64,000 nt of DNA, taken from NCBI GenBank assembly GCA_030533415.1, contig JAUNJE010000007.1, positions 17,870-81,869 on the forward strand, written 5' to 3'. Origin of the DNA: Eubacteriales bacterium. Its GTDB lineage: Bacteria > Bacillota > Clostridia > Oscillospirales > Oscillospiraceae. Positions within the stretch are counted from its first letter, which is position 1. Each line of letters begins with the position of its first letter. The notes beneath the pieces are model-generated. The model saw only the letters and a program-made list of their open reading frames with translations. It was not told the origin of the DNA and ran no database searches. Shown here one piece after another: positions 15,468 through 24,961 of the stretch. A program made the translations under genes and the position numbers.

Positions 15468-15941
15468 TTACAGGCCGAATACATGTACGCCCGTCATGCT
15501 GACAGCGCCCATGATGATGCCTGCGATAAGCACACCCAGGCAGACGGCGGCGGTGGTGGATTTCAGCCCCATGTCCAGGAAGGATGCCGCCAGGGTGCCG
15601 GTCCAGGCCCCGGTACCGGGAATGGGGATGCCCACAAAGAGCATCAGTGCCACAAACAGGCCCCCCTGGCCTGCCTTGGCCTTCAGCTTCTGCCCGCCTC
15701 TTTCTCCCTTTTCCAGGCAATGAGTGAAAAATCTGCCGATGTATTTTTTTGTGCTGCCCCAGATCAGCACTTCCCGGGCAAAAAGGTAGATGATGGGCAC
15801 CGGCAGCATGTTGCCGATCACGCACACGATCAGCGCTGAGAAATAATCCAGTCCTAAGCCCACCGCGAAGGGAACGCCCGCCCGCAGCTCGATCAGGGGG
15901 ACCATGGAAATCAGGAAGCAAAGCAGATATCTTTTTAACAT
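15468..15941 (-). CDS. Small multidrug-export family membrane protein (COG2426)
   Basis: A 157-residue integral membrane protein of the Sm_multidrug_ex family. It has hydrophobic helices at about 5-25, 33-55, 94-115 and 125-150 and conserved PLIELRAGVPFAVGLGL (15-31) and GIPIPGTGAWTG (about 105-116) motifs. Despite the family name, transport has not been firmly shown. The start is the ATG at 15941, preceded by TTGGAGAG; an ATG 18 bp upstream lacks a site. It is followed by the HIT gene. Confidence 0.85.
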   Translation of the reverse strand: MLKRYLLCFLISMVPLIELRAGVPFAVGLGLDYFSALIVCVIGNMLPVPIIYLFAREVLIWGSTKKYIGRFFTHCLEKGERGGQKLKAKAGQGGLFVALMLFVGIPIPGTGAWTGTLAASFLDMGLKSTTAAVCLGVLIAGIIMGAVSMTGVHVFGL

Positions 15942-15968
15942 GGTTCTCTCCAAAAACAATTTTTATTC

Positions 15969-15997
15969 ATTATAACATAGAATAACCTGCTTTGCAA
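15969..15997 (-). promoter_or_regulatory. Promoter of the export protein-HIT operon
   Basis: Minus strand TTGCAA (15992-15997), 17-bp spacer, TATAAT (15969-15974). Confidence 0.65.
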
Positions 15998-16043
15998 CGA
16001 AAAATGCGATTTATTCCTTAATTTTTGGTTAAGGCTTGGGGCC

Positions 16044-17375
16044 TCACCATTTCCCCTTCAGCGCGTCCATGGCATCGTCAATGCTCTTGACCCGCTTTAC
16101 CTTGGGATTCCGAATCAGCTGCCCCCGGGCGCAGACCATGGAAAGGGCGCGCAGGTTTTCAAAATCCTCCAGGGGATTTTTCCCGGAGACGATCAGGTCC
16201 GCGCATTTTCCCGGTTCGATGGTGCCCGTCACGTCCCCAAGGCCCAGAATCTGCGCGTTGACCTTCGTCGCCGTATGGAGGGCAAAATCCGGGGTAACAC
16301 CGCAGAATTTTACGAAATACCCCAGCTCCCGCCACATGTCATAGGGCGTGGTGAAGGGACAGCCCACATCCGTGCCGAGACCCACGGGAATGCCGTTTTC
16401 CAGGCAGGCCCTGGCGCATTCGGCGATGCCGTTGAATACGATGGTGCCGTTGTGCCTGCCCAGTTCCCCCAGGCCGGTGTCCGCCGGGTCCATAAACACA
16501 TAGGGCATTGCCGGGGACAATGTGCAGATATCTGCCGCACCCCGCTCCCGGAACAGGCGGAGCATCTCGGCATCCGGCTTCGCGCCGTGCTCGATGGTAT
16601 CCACGCCGTTTTCCAGGGCCACTTTTACACCCTCCGGGCTTTCCGTGTGGGCGGCGACCCGGAACCCCAGGGCATGGGCCTCCCGGCAGGCGGCGTTTAC
16701 AAGCTCCGGGGGCATTTTGAGCACGCCGGGTTCTCCCGTTTCCGAGGCATCCAGAACGCCGCCGGTGATCATCAGCTTGATCAGGTCCGGCTTTGTCTGC
16801 GCGATCTCCCGGACATCCCGTGCGGCGTCCTCCGGGGTGACGGCCTCTGTGGCCAGCAGGCCGGCCATGTGGCCGCCGGGAACAGAGATGGCCGTATTCG
16901 CCACCAGCATACGTGGACCGGTGACCTTGCCGGATAAGATCCGGTCCCGGATCTTCGCGTCGGCATCCAGAATACCGCCTACGGTCCGCACCGTGGTGAC
17001 GCCGGAGCCGACTGTGTCCCTGGCGACGCCCTTCATAATAGCACCAATCAGCGCGTCGGAAAAGGGCAGGCTCGTTAGCAGCCGTTTCAGCGCTTTGTTA
17101 TCGGTCTGCTTCGCTTCTTTTCCGGGCTTGGGCTTGCGGACGGGCATGGCCGGTACGAAATGGGCATGCAGGTTGATCAGACCGGGCATCAGGTATTTCC
17201 CGTCCAGGTCGATTACGGTATACCCGGTGGTATCCGGGCATTCGCCGGTGTAGACGCCGGTGATGGTATCCCCTTCCACAAAAACGGCGGAGCGGCCTTT
17301 TACCGGCATCCTTTGGTTTTCGTCCAGGTTTCCATCCAGGAGGTTCGCATTCAGGAAAACATATTTCATATCCAT
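16044..17375 (-). CDS. Amidohydrolase-superfamily metal-dependent hydrolase
   Basis: A 443-residue cytosolic enzyme of the imidazolonepropionase-like (COG1228) amidohydrolases. The metal motif HAH is at residues 70-72 in GLINLHAHF; later ligands lie in VAAHTESPEG and DTIEHG, and GLGTDVG holds the catalytic aspartate. Related clostridial proteins are often annotated as prolidases or aryldialkylphosphatases, but the substrate cannot be told from sequence. Two ATGs (17375 and 17369) lie behind AACGGGGA; the first is used. It has its own consensus promoter and stands alone. Confidence 0.85.
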   Translation of the reverse strand: MDMKYVFLNANLLDGNLDENQRMPVKGRSAVFVEGDTITGVYTGECPDTTGYTVIDLDGKYLMPGLINLHAHFVPAMPVRKPKPGKEAKQTDNKALKRLLTSLPFSDALIGAIMKGVARDTVGSGVTTVRTVGGILDADAKIRDRILSGKVTGPRMLVANTAISVPGGHMAGLLATEAVTPEDAARDVREIAQTKPDLIKLMITGGVLDASETGEPGVLKMPPELVNAACREAHALGFRVAAHTESPEGVKVALENGVDTIEHGAKPDAEMLRLFRERGAADICTLSPAMPYVFMDPADTGLGELGRHNGTIVFNGIAECARACLENGIPVGLGTDVGCPFTTPYDMWRELGYFVKFCGVTPDFALHTATKVNAQILGLGDVTGTIEPGKCADLIVSGKNPLEDFENLRALSMVCARGQLIRNPKVKRVKSIDDAMDALKGKW

Positions 17376-17403
17376 TCCCCGTTTCTTTCAGGATCGCACC
17401 ATC

Positions 17404-17432
17404 ATTATATATCCGGCGGGAAGGGTTGTCAA
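17404..17432 (-). promoter_or_regulatory. Promoter of the amidohydrolase gene
   Basis: Minus strand TTGACA (17427-17432), 17-bp spacer, TATAAT (17404-17409), both consensus. Confidence 0.82.
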
Positions 17433-17529
17433 TATCGGCACTTTTTGGGCCAATCCCTGCCATCTTTTTGAACGAGGCTTTAATTTTTCTTGAATTCTAC
17501 CGGAAAGGCTGGAAGTTTTCCGCTTGTTG

Positions 17530-17538
17530 TGCTATAAT
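17530..17538 (+). promoter_or_regulatory. Extended -10 promoter of the U32 gene
   Basis: TGCTATAAT gives an extended -10 (TGn-TATAAT, hexamer 17533-17538). The -35 region at 17 bp (TGGAAG) is poor, consistent with extended -10 use. Confidence 0.55.
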
Positions 17539-17603
17539 GCGCACAAGTATAAACTGAGAGAGTGTACCCAACGATACAGACAAGTTGGAATGGAGAGAGA
17601 ACT

Positions 17604-19685
17604 ATGCTGGAACTATTGGCGCCCGCCGGCTCTATGGAGGCCCTGCGCGCGGCGGTGCAGAATGGAGCCAACGCCGTCTACTTAGGCTGCGGCAGCTTCA
17701 ACGCCCGGCAGAGCGCGAAAAATTTTACTCCCCAGACCCTGGTGGAGGCAATTAAATACTGCCATATCCGGGGTGTCCAGGTGCATCTGACCGTAAACAC
17801 CCTGGTTTCTGACCGGGAGATGAAGGAAGTGGCGGAGCTGATCCGCCATGCCGCTTTGAACAATGTGGATGCCTTTATCGTCCAGGACCTGGGCGTGGTG
17901 CAGCTTTGCCGCCAGATCGCGCCCCATGTTCCCATCCACGGCTCCACCCAGATGACCGTCCACTCTCTGCCCGGCGTCCAGCTGTGCGCCGCCATGGGCC
18001 TGAAGCGGGTGGTCTTAAGCCGGGAGCTGAGCCGGGAGGAGATTCGGTATATCTGCGCCAATTCCCCCATTGAGATTGAGGTTTTCGGCCATGGCGCGCT
18101 GTGCATGTGCTATTCCGGCCAGTGCTATATGTCCGCCATGATCGGCGGCCGCTCCGGAAACCGGGGCCGCTGCGCCCAGCCCTGCCGCCAGAGCTACGGC
18201 TATACCCATTGGGAGGAGAAATATCCCCTGAGCTTAAAGGACAACTGCCTGATCGCCTACCTCCAGGAACTGCAGGAGATGGGCGTGACTTCCCTGAAGC
18301 TGGAGGGCCGTATGAAGCGGCCGGAATATGTGGCCACCGTCACCGCCGTTTACCGCAAGGCCCTGGACGAGGGCACCGTGACGAAGCCCATGGTGGAGGC
18401 GCTTTACAACGCCTTCAACCGCCAGGGCTTCACGGACGGTTACTATACAAACCGTGTAGATAAAAAAATGTTCGGCGTCCGCCAGGAGACCAAAGAGGAC
18501 GCCCAGTTCCTCCAGGCGGCACGGCAGTCCTATGAGGCGGGGGAGACCCAGCTGGTGGACTTGGCTTTCCGGGCGGTGGTGTCCGTGGACGGAAGCTCGC
18601 TGACGGTATTTGACCCGGAGGGGCGGATGTGCCGGGTGGAAGGCCCCATGCCGGAGCTGGCGCGGAACGTGCCCCTGACCGGGGCGGCCCTGGCCCAGCG
18701 GGTGGCGAAAACCGGAGGCACCCCCTACCGCTGTGCGGAGGTACGCACCCATGTGGACCCCGGCCTGACCATTTCCGCCGCTGCCGTCAACGCCATGCGC
18801 CGGGATGTTCTGAACCAGCTGACGGCCCTGCGGGCCCGGCGGGAGGAGCGGCCGGTGCGCAAGCCGAAGGCTGTGCCGGAATACAAGGGGGCAAGCGGCC
18901 TGCCCGGACTGACCATCCAGGTCACCAGCCGGGAGCAGCTGACCCCGGAGCTTCTGAATCTGGAAACCGCCATGCTGTATGTCCCCATGCACATTCTGCT
19001 GGGAGACGCGGCCATGACCCAGCGCCTGGTGCAGCGGGGGCGGCTGGCGGTGGTACTGCCCCGGATCGCCCACGACGGCGAGCTGCCCAAGATCAACGTG
19101 GGACTGACGACCCTGCGGAACTGGGGCGTAAAGGATGCACTGGTGGGCAATATCGGCCTGCTGATGCCCGTCCGGGATGCGGGAATGCGCATTCACGGGG
19201 ATTTTGGCCTGAATATCTACAATTCCAGCTCCATGAACGTGCTGCGCTCTCTGGAGCTGACGTCCGCCACGGTCAGCTTTGAGATGACCCTGCCCCAGAT
19301 CCGGGACATGAGCAAGGCGGTGAATGCCGAGCTGATCGCCTATGGCCGCCTGCCGCTGATGATCACCGAGCACTGCCTGATCTGCAACCGCACCGGCGAA
19401 TGCACCTGCCATATGCGCAGCACCAAGCTCACCGACAAAACCGGCGCGGAATTCCCCATTATCCGGGACGGCGACAGCTGCAGAAGCGTCCTGCTCAACG
19501 GCAAGAAGCTCAGCTGGCTGGACCGCCAGGACGACCTGGCCAAGCTGGGCCTTTGGGCGGTGCGGTTGTATTTCACCACGGAAAACAGCAGGGAAGTGAA
19601 CCGGGTGCTGGATGACTACCTGAACCCCGAGCCCTTCGATCCCGGCGCCTGCACCCGGGGGCTGTACCTGCGTGGCGTGGAATAA
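17604..19685 (+). CDS. U32 family protein (RlhA/TrhP-type RNA hydroxylation)
   Basis: Members of peptidase family U32 such as TrhP and RlhA act with prephenate to hydroxylate tRNA or 23S rRNA; this one is probably such an enzyme rather than a true peptidase. The 693 residues begin LELLAPAGSMEALRAAVQNGANAVY and carry the U32 signature EVFGHGALCMCYSGQCYMS near 158-176, followed by GRCAQPCR. A C-terminal DUF3656-like half extends to the end and holds a second cysteine group CLICNRTGECTCHM. The length fits the long RlhA-type. Start at 17604 behind GGAGAGAG. Confidence 0.85.
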   Translation: MLELLAPAGSMEALRAAVQNGANAVYLGCGSFNARQSAKNFTPQTLVEAIKYCHIRGVQVHLTVNTLVSDREMKEVAELIRHAALNNVDAFIVQDLGVVQLCRQIAPHVPIHGSTQMTVHSLPGVQLCAAMGLKRVVLSRELSREEIRYICANSPIEIEVFGHGALCMCYSGQCYMSAMIGGRSGNRGRCAQPCRQSYGYTHWEEKYPLSLKDNCLIAYLQELQEMGVTSLKLEGRMKRPEYVATVTAVYRKALDEGTVTKPMVEALYNAFNRQGFTDGYYTNRVDKKMFGVRQETKEDAQFLQAARQSYEAGETQLVDLAFRAVVSVDGSSLTVFDPEGRMCRVEGPMPELARNVPLTGAALAQRVAKTGGTPYRCAEVRTHVDPGLTISAAAVNAMRRDVLNQLTALRARREERPVRKPKAVPEYKGASGLPGLTIQVTSREQLTPELLNLETAMLYVPMHILLGDAAMTQRLVQRGRLAVVLPRIAHDGELPKINVGLTTLRNWGVKDALVGNIGLLMPVRDAGMRIHGDFGLNIYNSSSMNVLRSLELTSATVSFEMTLPQIRDMSKAVNAELIAYGRLPLMITEHCLICNRTGECTCHMRSTKLTDKTGAEFPIIRDGDSCRSVLLNGKKLSWLDRQDDLAKLGLWAVRLYFTTENSREVNRVLDDYLNPEPFDPGACTRGLYLRGVE

Positions 19686-19772
19686 CGCGGAAAATTTCAA
19701 GTATTTTGACGGTAATTTGCAGGAAGGCAAACCCTACAAACGAATTTTGCATTTACGAAAGGGACAACCACT

Positions 19773-20348
19773 ATGCAGCTGATTCTAGCCTCCGCCTCTC
19801 CCAGGCGTAAGGAGTTACTGGGCCTGTTCGGCCTTCCCTTTGTGGTTCGGGCGGCGGACATTGACGAAACCATGGATCCGGAAAACGCCCCCTATGACGA
19901 GGTGGCCCGGGTCAGCCGGAGAAAGGCCCTGGCCGTGCAGAGGACGGAGGATGATGTGGTCATTGCCGCGGATACCATTGTGGTCTGCGAAGGAAAAATC
20001 CTGGGCAAGCCCCACGACGCGGCGGAGGCCAAGGCCATGCTGGCCCTGCTTTCCGGCCGGGACCATCAGGTCATGACGGGCTGTACCGTCCTCCGGGGGG
20101 AAACGGGCAAAACCGTGACGGAGGTCACGGACCTGCATTTCAGACCCCTGAGCGAAAAGGAAATCGATAGATATGTCGCCAGCGGCGAGCCGATGGACAA
20201 GGCCGGAGCCTACGGCATCCAGGGCGGCGCGGCGCTGTTCTGCCAGAGAATGGTGGGCGACTATTATAATGTAATGGGACTTCCCGTGTGCCGGCTGGGG
20301 CAGATGCTCCGGGAGGTGGCGCCGGAAGTGATGGAGGAAACGCTATGA
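19773..20348 (+). CDS. maf: Maf family nucleotide pyrophosphatase
   Basis: Maf proteins hydrolyse non-canonical or canonical nucleoside triphosphates (dTTP/UTP group) to monophosphates and are linked to septum formation. The 191 residues begin LILASASPRRKELLGL, the signature P-loop-like segment, and include the catalytic region VVIAADTIVV and the SGRDHQVMTG motif. It is the first gene of maf-mreC-mreD-PBP2, a classic cell-shape order. Its TGA overlaps the mreC ATG (ATGA at 20345). Confidence 0.93.
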   Translation: MQLILASASPRRKELLGLFGLPFVVRAADIDETMDPENAPYDEVARVSRRKALAVQRTEDDVVIAADTIVVCEGKILGKPHDAAEAKAMLALLSGRDHQVMTGCTVLRGETGKTVTEVTDLHFRPLSEKEIDRYVASGEPMDKAGAYGIQGGAALFCQRMVGDYYNVMGLPVCRLGQMLREVAPEVMEETL

Positions 20349-21265
20349 GAAACTTGTTCACGACCCGGGTAAAGGTGATTTTGGTGGTCGCGGCGCTGCT
20401 GACGGCAGGACTTGCCATCCTCAGCGGCATTACCAACACCACCATCCCTGACCTGCTGGTGCAGGGCGCCCTGGCTCCCTTCCGGGCGGCGGGCACCGCG
20501 CTGACGTCCACGGCGGAGAAATATTACAGCTATATGTTCCGCTATGAGGCGCTGGAAGCGGAAAACGAGGTGCTGGAGCAAAGAATCGCGGAAATGGAGG
20601 ACGTGGCCCGTCAGGCCGACTCCGTTTCCCGTGAAAACGAGCGCCTGCGGGAAGCGCTTGGGTTCAAGGCCACCCATGAGGACTACAAGATGGTGGATGC
20701 CTATATCATCGGCTGGAGTTCCACCGACTGGGAGAACACCTTCACCATCAACCGGGGCACCAATGCCGGCATCCAGGCGAATATGTGTGTCGTCACCGCC
20801 AACGGCGAGGTGGTGGGCCTGGTGACGGCGGTGGGCGTCAACTATGCCGAGGTCACCACCGTGCTGGACTCCACCCTGGAGATTTCCGGCACCATTTCCA
20901 CCTCCGGCTATAACGGAATGGTCAAGGGCGGCTATATCAGCGGCAATGACACCCTGCTGCAGATGAACTATCTGCCCTCCGCCGCCATCATCCGCAACAA
21001 TGACCAGGTGGTCACCTCCGGCTCCACGGTGTACCCCCGGGGCCTGATCATGGGCTATGTGGTGGACGCCGGCTTTGAGGATACCGGCGTTGCCAAGTAT
21101 GCCCTGCTGGACCCGGCTGCGGAAATCAACTCTCTGGAGCAGGTTTTCATCATAACGGAATACACCACGGAGATCGAAACCACCACCACGGATACTGCCG
21201 CTGCGCCTACGGAAGCCCCCACGGAGGCACCCACCCAGGCCACGGCGGAAGAGCCAGTGGGATGA
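20345..21265 (+). CDS. mreC: Rod shape-determining protein MreC
   Basis: MreC is the bitopic scaffold of the elongasome that activates the PBP2-RodA synthase. The 306 residues contain an N-terminal transmembrane helix (about 9-27), a coiled coil (about 58-100, LEAENEVLEQRIAEMEDV) and the beta-domain (NRGTNAGIQANM onward). A low-complexity Thr/Ala/Pro/Glu tail of about 30 residues (TEAPTEAPTQAT) ends the protein. The start is the ATG that overlaps the maf stop, preceded by GGAGGAAA. Confidence 0.93.
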   Translation: MRNLFTTRVKVILVVAALLTAGLAILSGITNTTIPDLLVQGALAPFRAAGTALTSTAEKYYSYMFRYEALEAENEVLEQRIAEMEDVARQADSVSRENERLREALGFKATHEDYKMVDAYIIGWSSTDWENTFTINRGTNAGIQANMCVVTANGEVVGLVTAVGVNYAEVTTVLDSTLEISGTISTSGYNGMVKGGYISGNDTLLQMNYLPSAAIIRNNDQVVTSGSTVYPRGLIMGYVVDAGFEDTGVAKYALLDPAAEINSLEQVFIITEYTTEIETTTTDTAAAPTEAPTEAPTQATAEEPVG

Positions 21266-21867
21266 GGCGCGCCATGGCTAAGAAGAGAAGAAAAAAATAT
21301 TCGGAGTTTAAGCCGGACGCCAAACGGGCCACCCTGTTCAAGACCCTGCGGCTGACCATTCAGCAGCGGCAGCGCCTGCTGAAATGGGGGCTGTACTGCC
21401 TGACCATTGTGCTGGCCGTTGTTGTTCAGGACGTTATCATGAGCCGGGTCAGCTTCTTTGGTGCCACGACGGAACTGGCAGTCTGCGTGATTCTGCTGAT
21501 TACCGTCATAGAGGGCACTGAGGTGGGCAGCATATTCGTGCTCATCGCGTCCACGCTGTATTACTTCACGGGAACCGCGCCGGGAGCCTATTCCATCGGA
21601 TTGCTGACCTTTCTTGGGGTGGCGGTGGATTTGTTCCGGCAGATGTATTGGAACCGGAGCAGAAGCTCCATCGTGCTGTGTGCGGGATTGGCACAGATGG
21701 GCTATGAGCTGGGCCTTTACGCTGTGGGCCTGTTTTTGGGCCTGACCCGGTGGGACCGGGTGGGCGTGTTCGCGCTGACCGGTGTCATCAATATTATCGT
21801 GATGATCCCGCTTTATTCCCTGATCTATAAGATCGGCCTGATAGGAGGAAACACATGGAAAGAATAA
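21262..21867 (+). CDS. mreD: Rod shape-determining protein MreD
   Basis: A 201-residue polytopic membrane partner of MreC. After a basic cytosolic N terminus (KKRRKKYSEFK) there are about five hydrophobic helices, including LTIVLAVVVQDVIMSRV and LAVCVILLITVIEGTEVG. The first ATG overlaps the mreC stop by 4 bp; a second ATG 12 bp later has a GAGG before it and is an alternative start. The 3' end overlaps the PBP2 gene by 13 bp, indicating tight coupling. Confidence 0.88.
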   Translation: MRRAMAKKRRKKYSEFKPDAKRATLFKTLRLTIQQRQRLLKWGLYCLTIVLAVVVQDVIMSRVSFFGATTELAVCVILLITVIEGTEVGSIFVLIASTLYYFTGTAPGAYSIGLLTFLGVAVDLFRQMYWNRSRSSIVLCAGLAQMGYELGLYAVGLFLGLTRWDRVGVFALTGVINIIVMIPLYSLIYKIGLIGGNTWKE

Positions 21868-24050
21868 GCCGGTTTCGGGCCATTCTGCTTTTGGTATTTT
21901 TTGGATTTATTCTGATGTTTTTTGCGGGCAGGTTGTTTGTTCTGCAGATCATCGAAACCAACGGCAACACCGATAACGCCCAGACCTATGGTACCGTTAC
22001 GACCGTCCGTGCCGCCCGGGGGGATATCCTGGACCGCAACGGCAATGTGCTGGTGGGTAACCGCGCATCCTATGACCTGGTGTTCAACCATTACGTCATC
22101 AAGTCCTACGAAGGCACCAACGAGGCGCTGCTTCGCCTGGTACAGAAGTGCAGGGAGCTGGGCATTGAATACAACGACCATTTCCCCGTTACCCAAAGCC
22201 GCCCCTTTACCTACACCCTGACGGAGTTCAACACTTCCTGGCAGACCTATTTCCAGTCGTTCATGGTGGACCGCGGCCTGGATTCCGACATCAGCGCGCC
22301 GCTGCTGATGGAGAAGATGCGTTCGCGTTATAAGATCCCCGAGGAATGGTCTGACGAGGATGCCCGGGCCGTCATTGGCATCCGCTACGAATTCGACCTT
22401 CGCGGCATCCCCCCTTACCTGCCAACCTATACCTTCCTGGAGGACGTGTCCGACGAGAACCTGTCCGCCCTGCTGGAGCTGAACATCCCCGGCCTGATGG
22501 TGGAATCCTCCACCGTCCGGGAATACCATACCAAGTACGCCGCCCATATTCTGGGCTACCTTGGCGCCATGGACACGTCCGAATGGGCAGAGTATCAGAA
22601 AGCAGGCTACTCCATGGATGCCCAGGTGGGAAAATCCGGCTTCGAGCTGGCCTTTGAGGATTACCTCCACGGCATCGACGGCCTGCGCTATGACGAAGTT
22701 TCCAAGGACGGCGCCATCACCAAGCAGTATTACGTCACAGAGAAGGACGACGACGGAAATTCCGTCCTCAGAGAGCCGGTTGCCGGCAACAACGTGGAGA
22801 CGACCATTGATATCAAGCTCCAGGAGGTCGCCGAGCAGGCCCTGGAGGCAACCATGAAAAAGCTCACTGACCCTGAGCAGAATACATCAACGACGGGCGA
22901 CGCACTGGATGCGGAAGGTGCGGCGGTGGTTGTCATGGATCCCAAGACCGGCGATATTCTGGCCTGCGCCAGTTACCCTACCTATGACCTGTCCACGATG
23001 TATGAAGACTGGGCGGAAATCAACGCTGATCCCCTGAAGCCCCTGTTCAACCGGGCCTTCGGCGCCACCTATGCCCCCGGCTCCACCTATAAGATGTGTA
23101 CCCTGATCGCCGCCATGGAAAATGTGTATACCAACAATACGGAAAAATTGGGGCAGCCGATTCTGGCTTATGGGGAAACGATTGAGGACAAGGGCCTTTA
23201 CACCGAGCATGAGGGCTTCTCTCCCGCCTGCTTGTTCTGGACGACCAACCATGCCACCCACGGCACCATTGACGCGACCTTGGCTCTGGCCTACTCCTGC
23301 AACTACTTCTTCTATGCCCTTGGCGACCGCATGACGGAGCAAATGGTGGACGATACTGCCGCGGCCCTGGGCCTTGGCGAACCAACCGGCATTGAGCTGA
23401 TCGAGCACACCGGCTACCGCAATAACTCCGAGCGGAAACGGGAAGTCTACGGTTCCGGCATTGATGGTAACTTCGCAGCAGGCGACCGTATTCTGGGCGC
23501 CATCGGCCAGGGCGAAAACCGCTTCTCCCCCTTGCAGCTGGCGGTTTATGCTTCCACTTTGGCCAACAAGGGCACCCGCATGAAGGCTACCTTCCTCAGC
23601 CGTGTGGTTTCGTCTGATTACCGCACCTTGGTTTTTGAAAACGAGCCCCAGGTTGTCAACCAGTTAGAGATGTCCCCCCAGACCATCGAGACGTATTTTA
23701 CCGGAATGCGGAAGGTCGTCACCGAGGCTGGCGGCACGGCGCAGAAGTATTTCGGCGGCTTTGCCGACCAGATTGCCGACGAGGACGGCGTTTGGCCCCT
23801 GAAGAATGAGGTCACCGTTTACGCCAAGACCGGTACTGCCCAGCATGCCTCCGGCGGCTCTGACCACGGCGCGTTTATCTGCTTCTCCCACAGAGTGGAG
23901 GACACGGAGCCGGATCTGGTGGTCGCGATTTTCGGTGAGAAAGTGGGCCACGGCAACTGGCTGCCGCCTATTGCGGAAAAGATTTTGCAGACCTACTACG
24001 AAATGGAAGCGGCCACCGAAATGACCGCCTTTGAAAACCAGATTGGATAA
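21855..24050 (+). CDS. mrdA: Class B penicillin-binding protein 2 (elongasome transpeptidase)
   Basis: A monofunctional DD-transpeptidase that cross-links peptidoglycan during elongation. The 731 residues show an N-terminal membrane anchor (about 8-32), the PBP dimerisation domain with ARGDILDRNGN near 54, and the transpeptidase domain. The active-site motifs are STYK (S410), SCN (480-482) and KTGTAQ (658-663). The longer, roughly 220-residue N-terminal module is common in clostridial PBP2. The partner RodA is not in the window. The ATG follows AGGAGG. Confidence 0.92.
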   Translation: MERISRFRAILLLVFFGFILMFFAGRLFVLQIIETNGNTDNAQTYGTVTTVRAARGDILDRNGNVLVGNRASYDLVFNHYVIKSYEGTNEALLRLVQKCRELGIEYNDHFPVTQSRPFTYTLTEFNTSWQTYFQSFMVDRGLDSDISAPLLMEKMRSRYKIPEEWSDEDARAVIGIRYEFDLRGIPPYLPTYTFLEDVSDENLSALLELNIPGLMVESSTVREYHTKYAAHILGYLGAMDTSEWAEYQKAGYSMDAQVGKSGFELAFEDYLHGIDGLRYDEVSKDGAITKQYYVTEKDDDGNSVLREPVAGNNVETTIDIKLQEVAEQALEATMKKLTDPEQNTSTTGDALDAEGAAVVVMDPKTGDILACASYPTYDLSTMYEDWAEINADPLKPLFNRAFGATYAPGSTYKMCTLIAAMENVYTNNTEKLGQPILAYGETIEDKGLYTEHEGFSPACLFWTTNHATHGTIDATLALAYSCNYFFYALGDRMTEQMVDDTAAALGLGEPTGIELIEHTGYRNNSERKREVYGSGIDGNFAAGDRILGAIGQGENRFSPLQLAVYASTLANKGTRMKATFLSRVVSSDYRTLVFENEPQVVNQLEMSPQTIETYFTGMRKVVTEAGGTAQKYFGGFADQIADEDGVWPLKNEVTVYAKTGTAQHASGGSDHGAFICFSHRVEDTEPDLVVAIFGEKVGHGNWLPPIAEKILQTYYEMEAATEMTAFENQIG

Positions 24051-24057
24051 TGACGTA

Positions 24058-24087
24058 AGGACGCAGCCGCTAGGCTGCGTCCTTTTT
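24058..24087 (+). terminator. Terminator of the mre operon
   Basis: AGGACGCAGCC pairs with GGCTGCGTCCT around GCTA, followed by a T run, 8 bp after the PBP2 stop. Confidence 0.92.
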
Positions 24088-24109
24088 GGTGGTCCCCAGG
24101 GAGGAGGGA

Positions 24110-24802
24110 CTATTTGACCGCTCCTTCCTTTTTGGGAAAGCTGGTATATACCTGCCCCGGCCGGATGGACACATTGTGGACCTTTGCCAGCTCCGATACG
24201 GTAACGATCTCAAAATCCTCCTCCAGCAATGTGTCCACAATGTCCAGCGCTGCCCGGACGGAGCTGGCTGTCATATCGTGCAGCAGCACGATGTCCCCGT
24301 CCTTAATGTTTTTCAGGACTGCTTTTTCGATGGCGGCGGTGTCGTGGGTGGCCCAGTCCCTGGGGTCCACCGACCAGTTGAGGATGGCAAGCTGCCTCGC
24401 CTCGGCTACCTGGCGGACTCCGTCACTGCAGCAGCCCCCGGGTGGGCGGAGGAATACAGGTGTGCAGCCCTCGGGCAGCAGGGCCTGGGTGTCCACGATC
24501 TCGGCGGCAATGGTGCGGCGGCTCATTTCCTTCATGTTGTTATGGGAGTAGCCGTGGTAGCCGATTTCATGCCCTTCATCGAAGATGCGCTGGGTGATAT
24601 CCGGGTAGTCCTTGATCCGGTAACCGCACAGCAGAAATGTGGCCTTTACGCCCCGGTCGTACAGTCCGTCCAAAAGCTGGCGGGTGTATTTTCCCGAGGG
24701 GCCGTCATCGAAGGTCAAGGCCACATATTTGGTTCCCTCCGCGGCCCGGACGGGCAGGACGAGAAAGGTGGCGGACAGGAGAAGCGCCAGAATTCGCCGC
24801 AT
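24110..24802 (-). CDS. Secreted polysaccharide deacetylase (CE4, PdaA/NodB-like)
   Basis: A 230-residue exported carbohydrate esterase family 4 protein. An N-terminal signal peptide (RRILALLLSATFLVLPVRA, cleavage near 20) precedes the NodB domain. Motifs are TFDDGPSGKY (metal-binding and catalytic Asp pair), HGYSHNN (HxxxH metal ligands), LRPPGG, SVDPRDW and LLHDM. These are the five CE4 motifs in order, so activity is expected, probably on peptidoglycan. The ATG at 24802 is preceded by AAGGAAG. It is convergent with the mre operon and shares the intergenic gap with its terminator. Confidence 0.9.
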   Translation of the reverse strand: MRRILALLLSATFLVLPVRAAEGTKYVALTFDDGPSGKYTRQLLDGLYDRGVKATFLLCGYRIKDYPDITQRIFDEGHEIGYHGYSHNNMKEMSRRTIAAEIVDTQALLPEGCTPVFLRPPGGCCSDGVRQVAEARQLAILNWSVDPRDWATHDTAAIEKAVLKNIKDGDIVLLHDMTASSVRAALDIVDTLLEEDFEIVTVSELAKVHNVSIRPGQVYTSFPKKEGAVK

Positions 24803-24912
24803 GAAAGTCACTTCCTTTTGATGAGTTGGGAGTTAGGAATTAGAAGCTAGGAGTGAAAAATCAGCCGTGGGGGCGGCTGCCTTTTGAATCGGCTCCTAAC
24901 TGCATAAACCAT

Positions 24913-24941
24913 TTGACGGATTGAAAAAAATAGGGTATACT
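24913..24941 (+). promoter_or_regulatory. Promoter of the rlmA-prfA-tsa operon
   Basis: TTGACG (24913-24918), 17-bp spacer, TATACT (24936-24941). Initiation would fall near 24948, which argues that the ATG at 24962 is the real start of the next gene. Confidence 0.75.
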
Positions 24942-24961
24942 AAAAAATGGAGTGTTACGAT

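Noticed and set aside
18234-19730. Long minus-strand open frame opposite the U32 gene
   Set aside because: Shadow of a clear U32 protein; Gly/His/Gln-rich translation with no motif.
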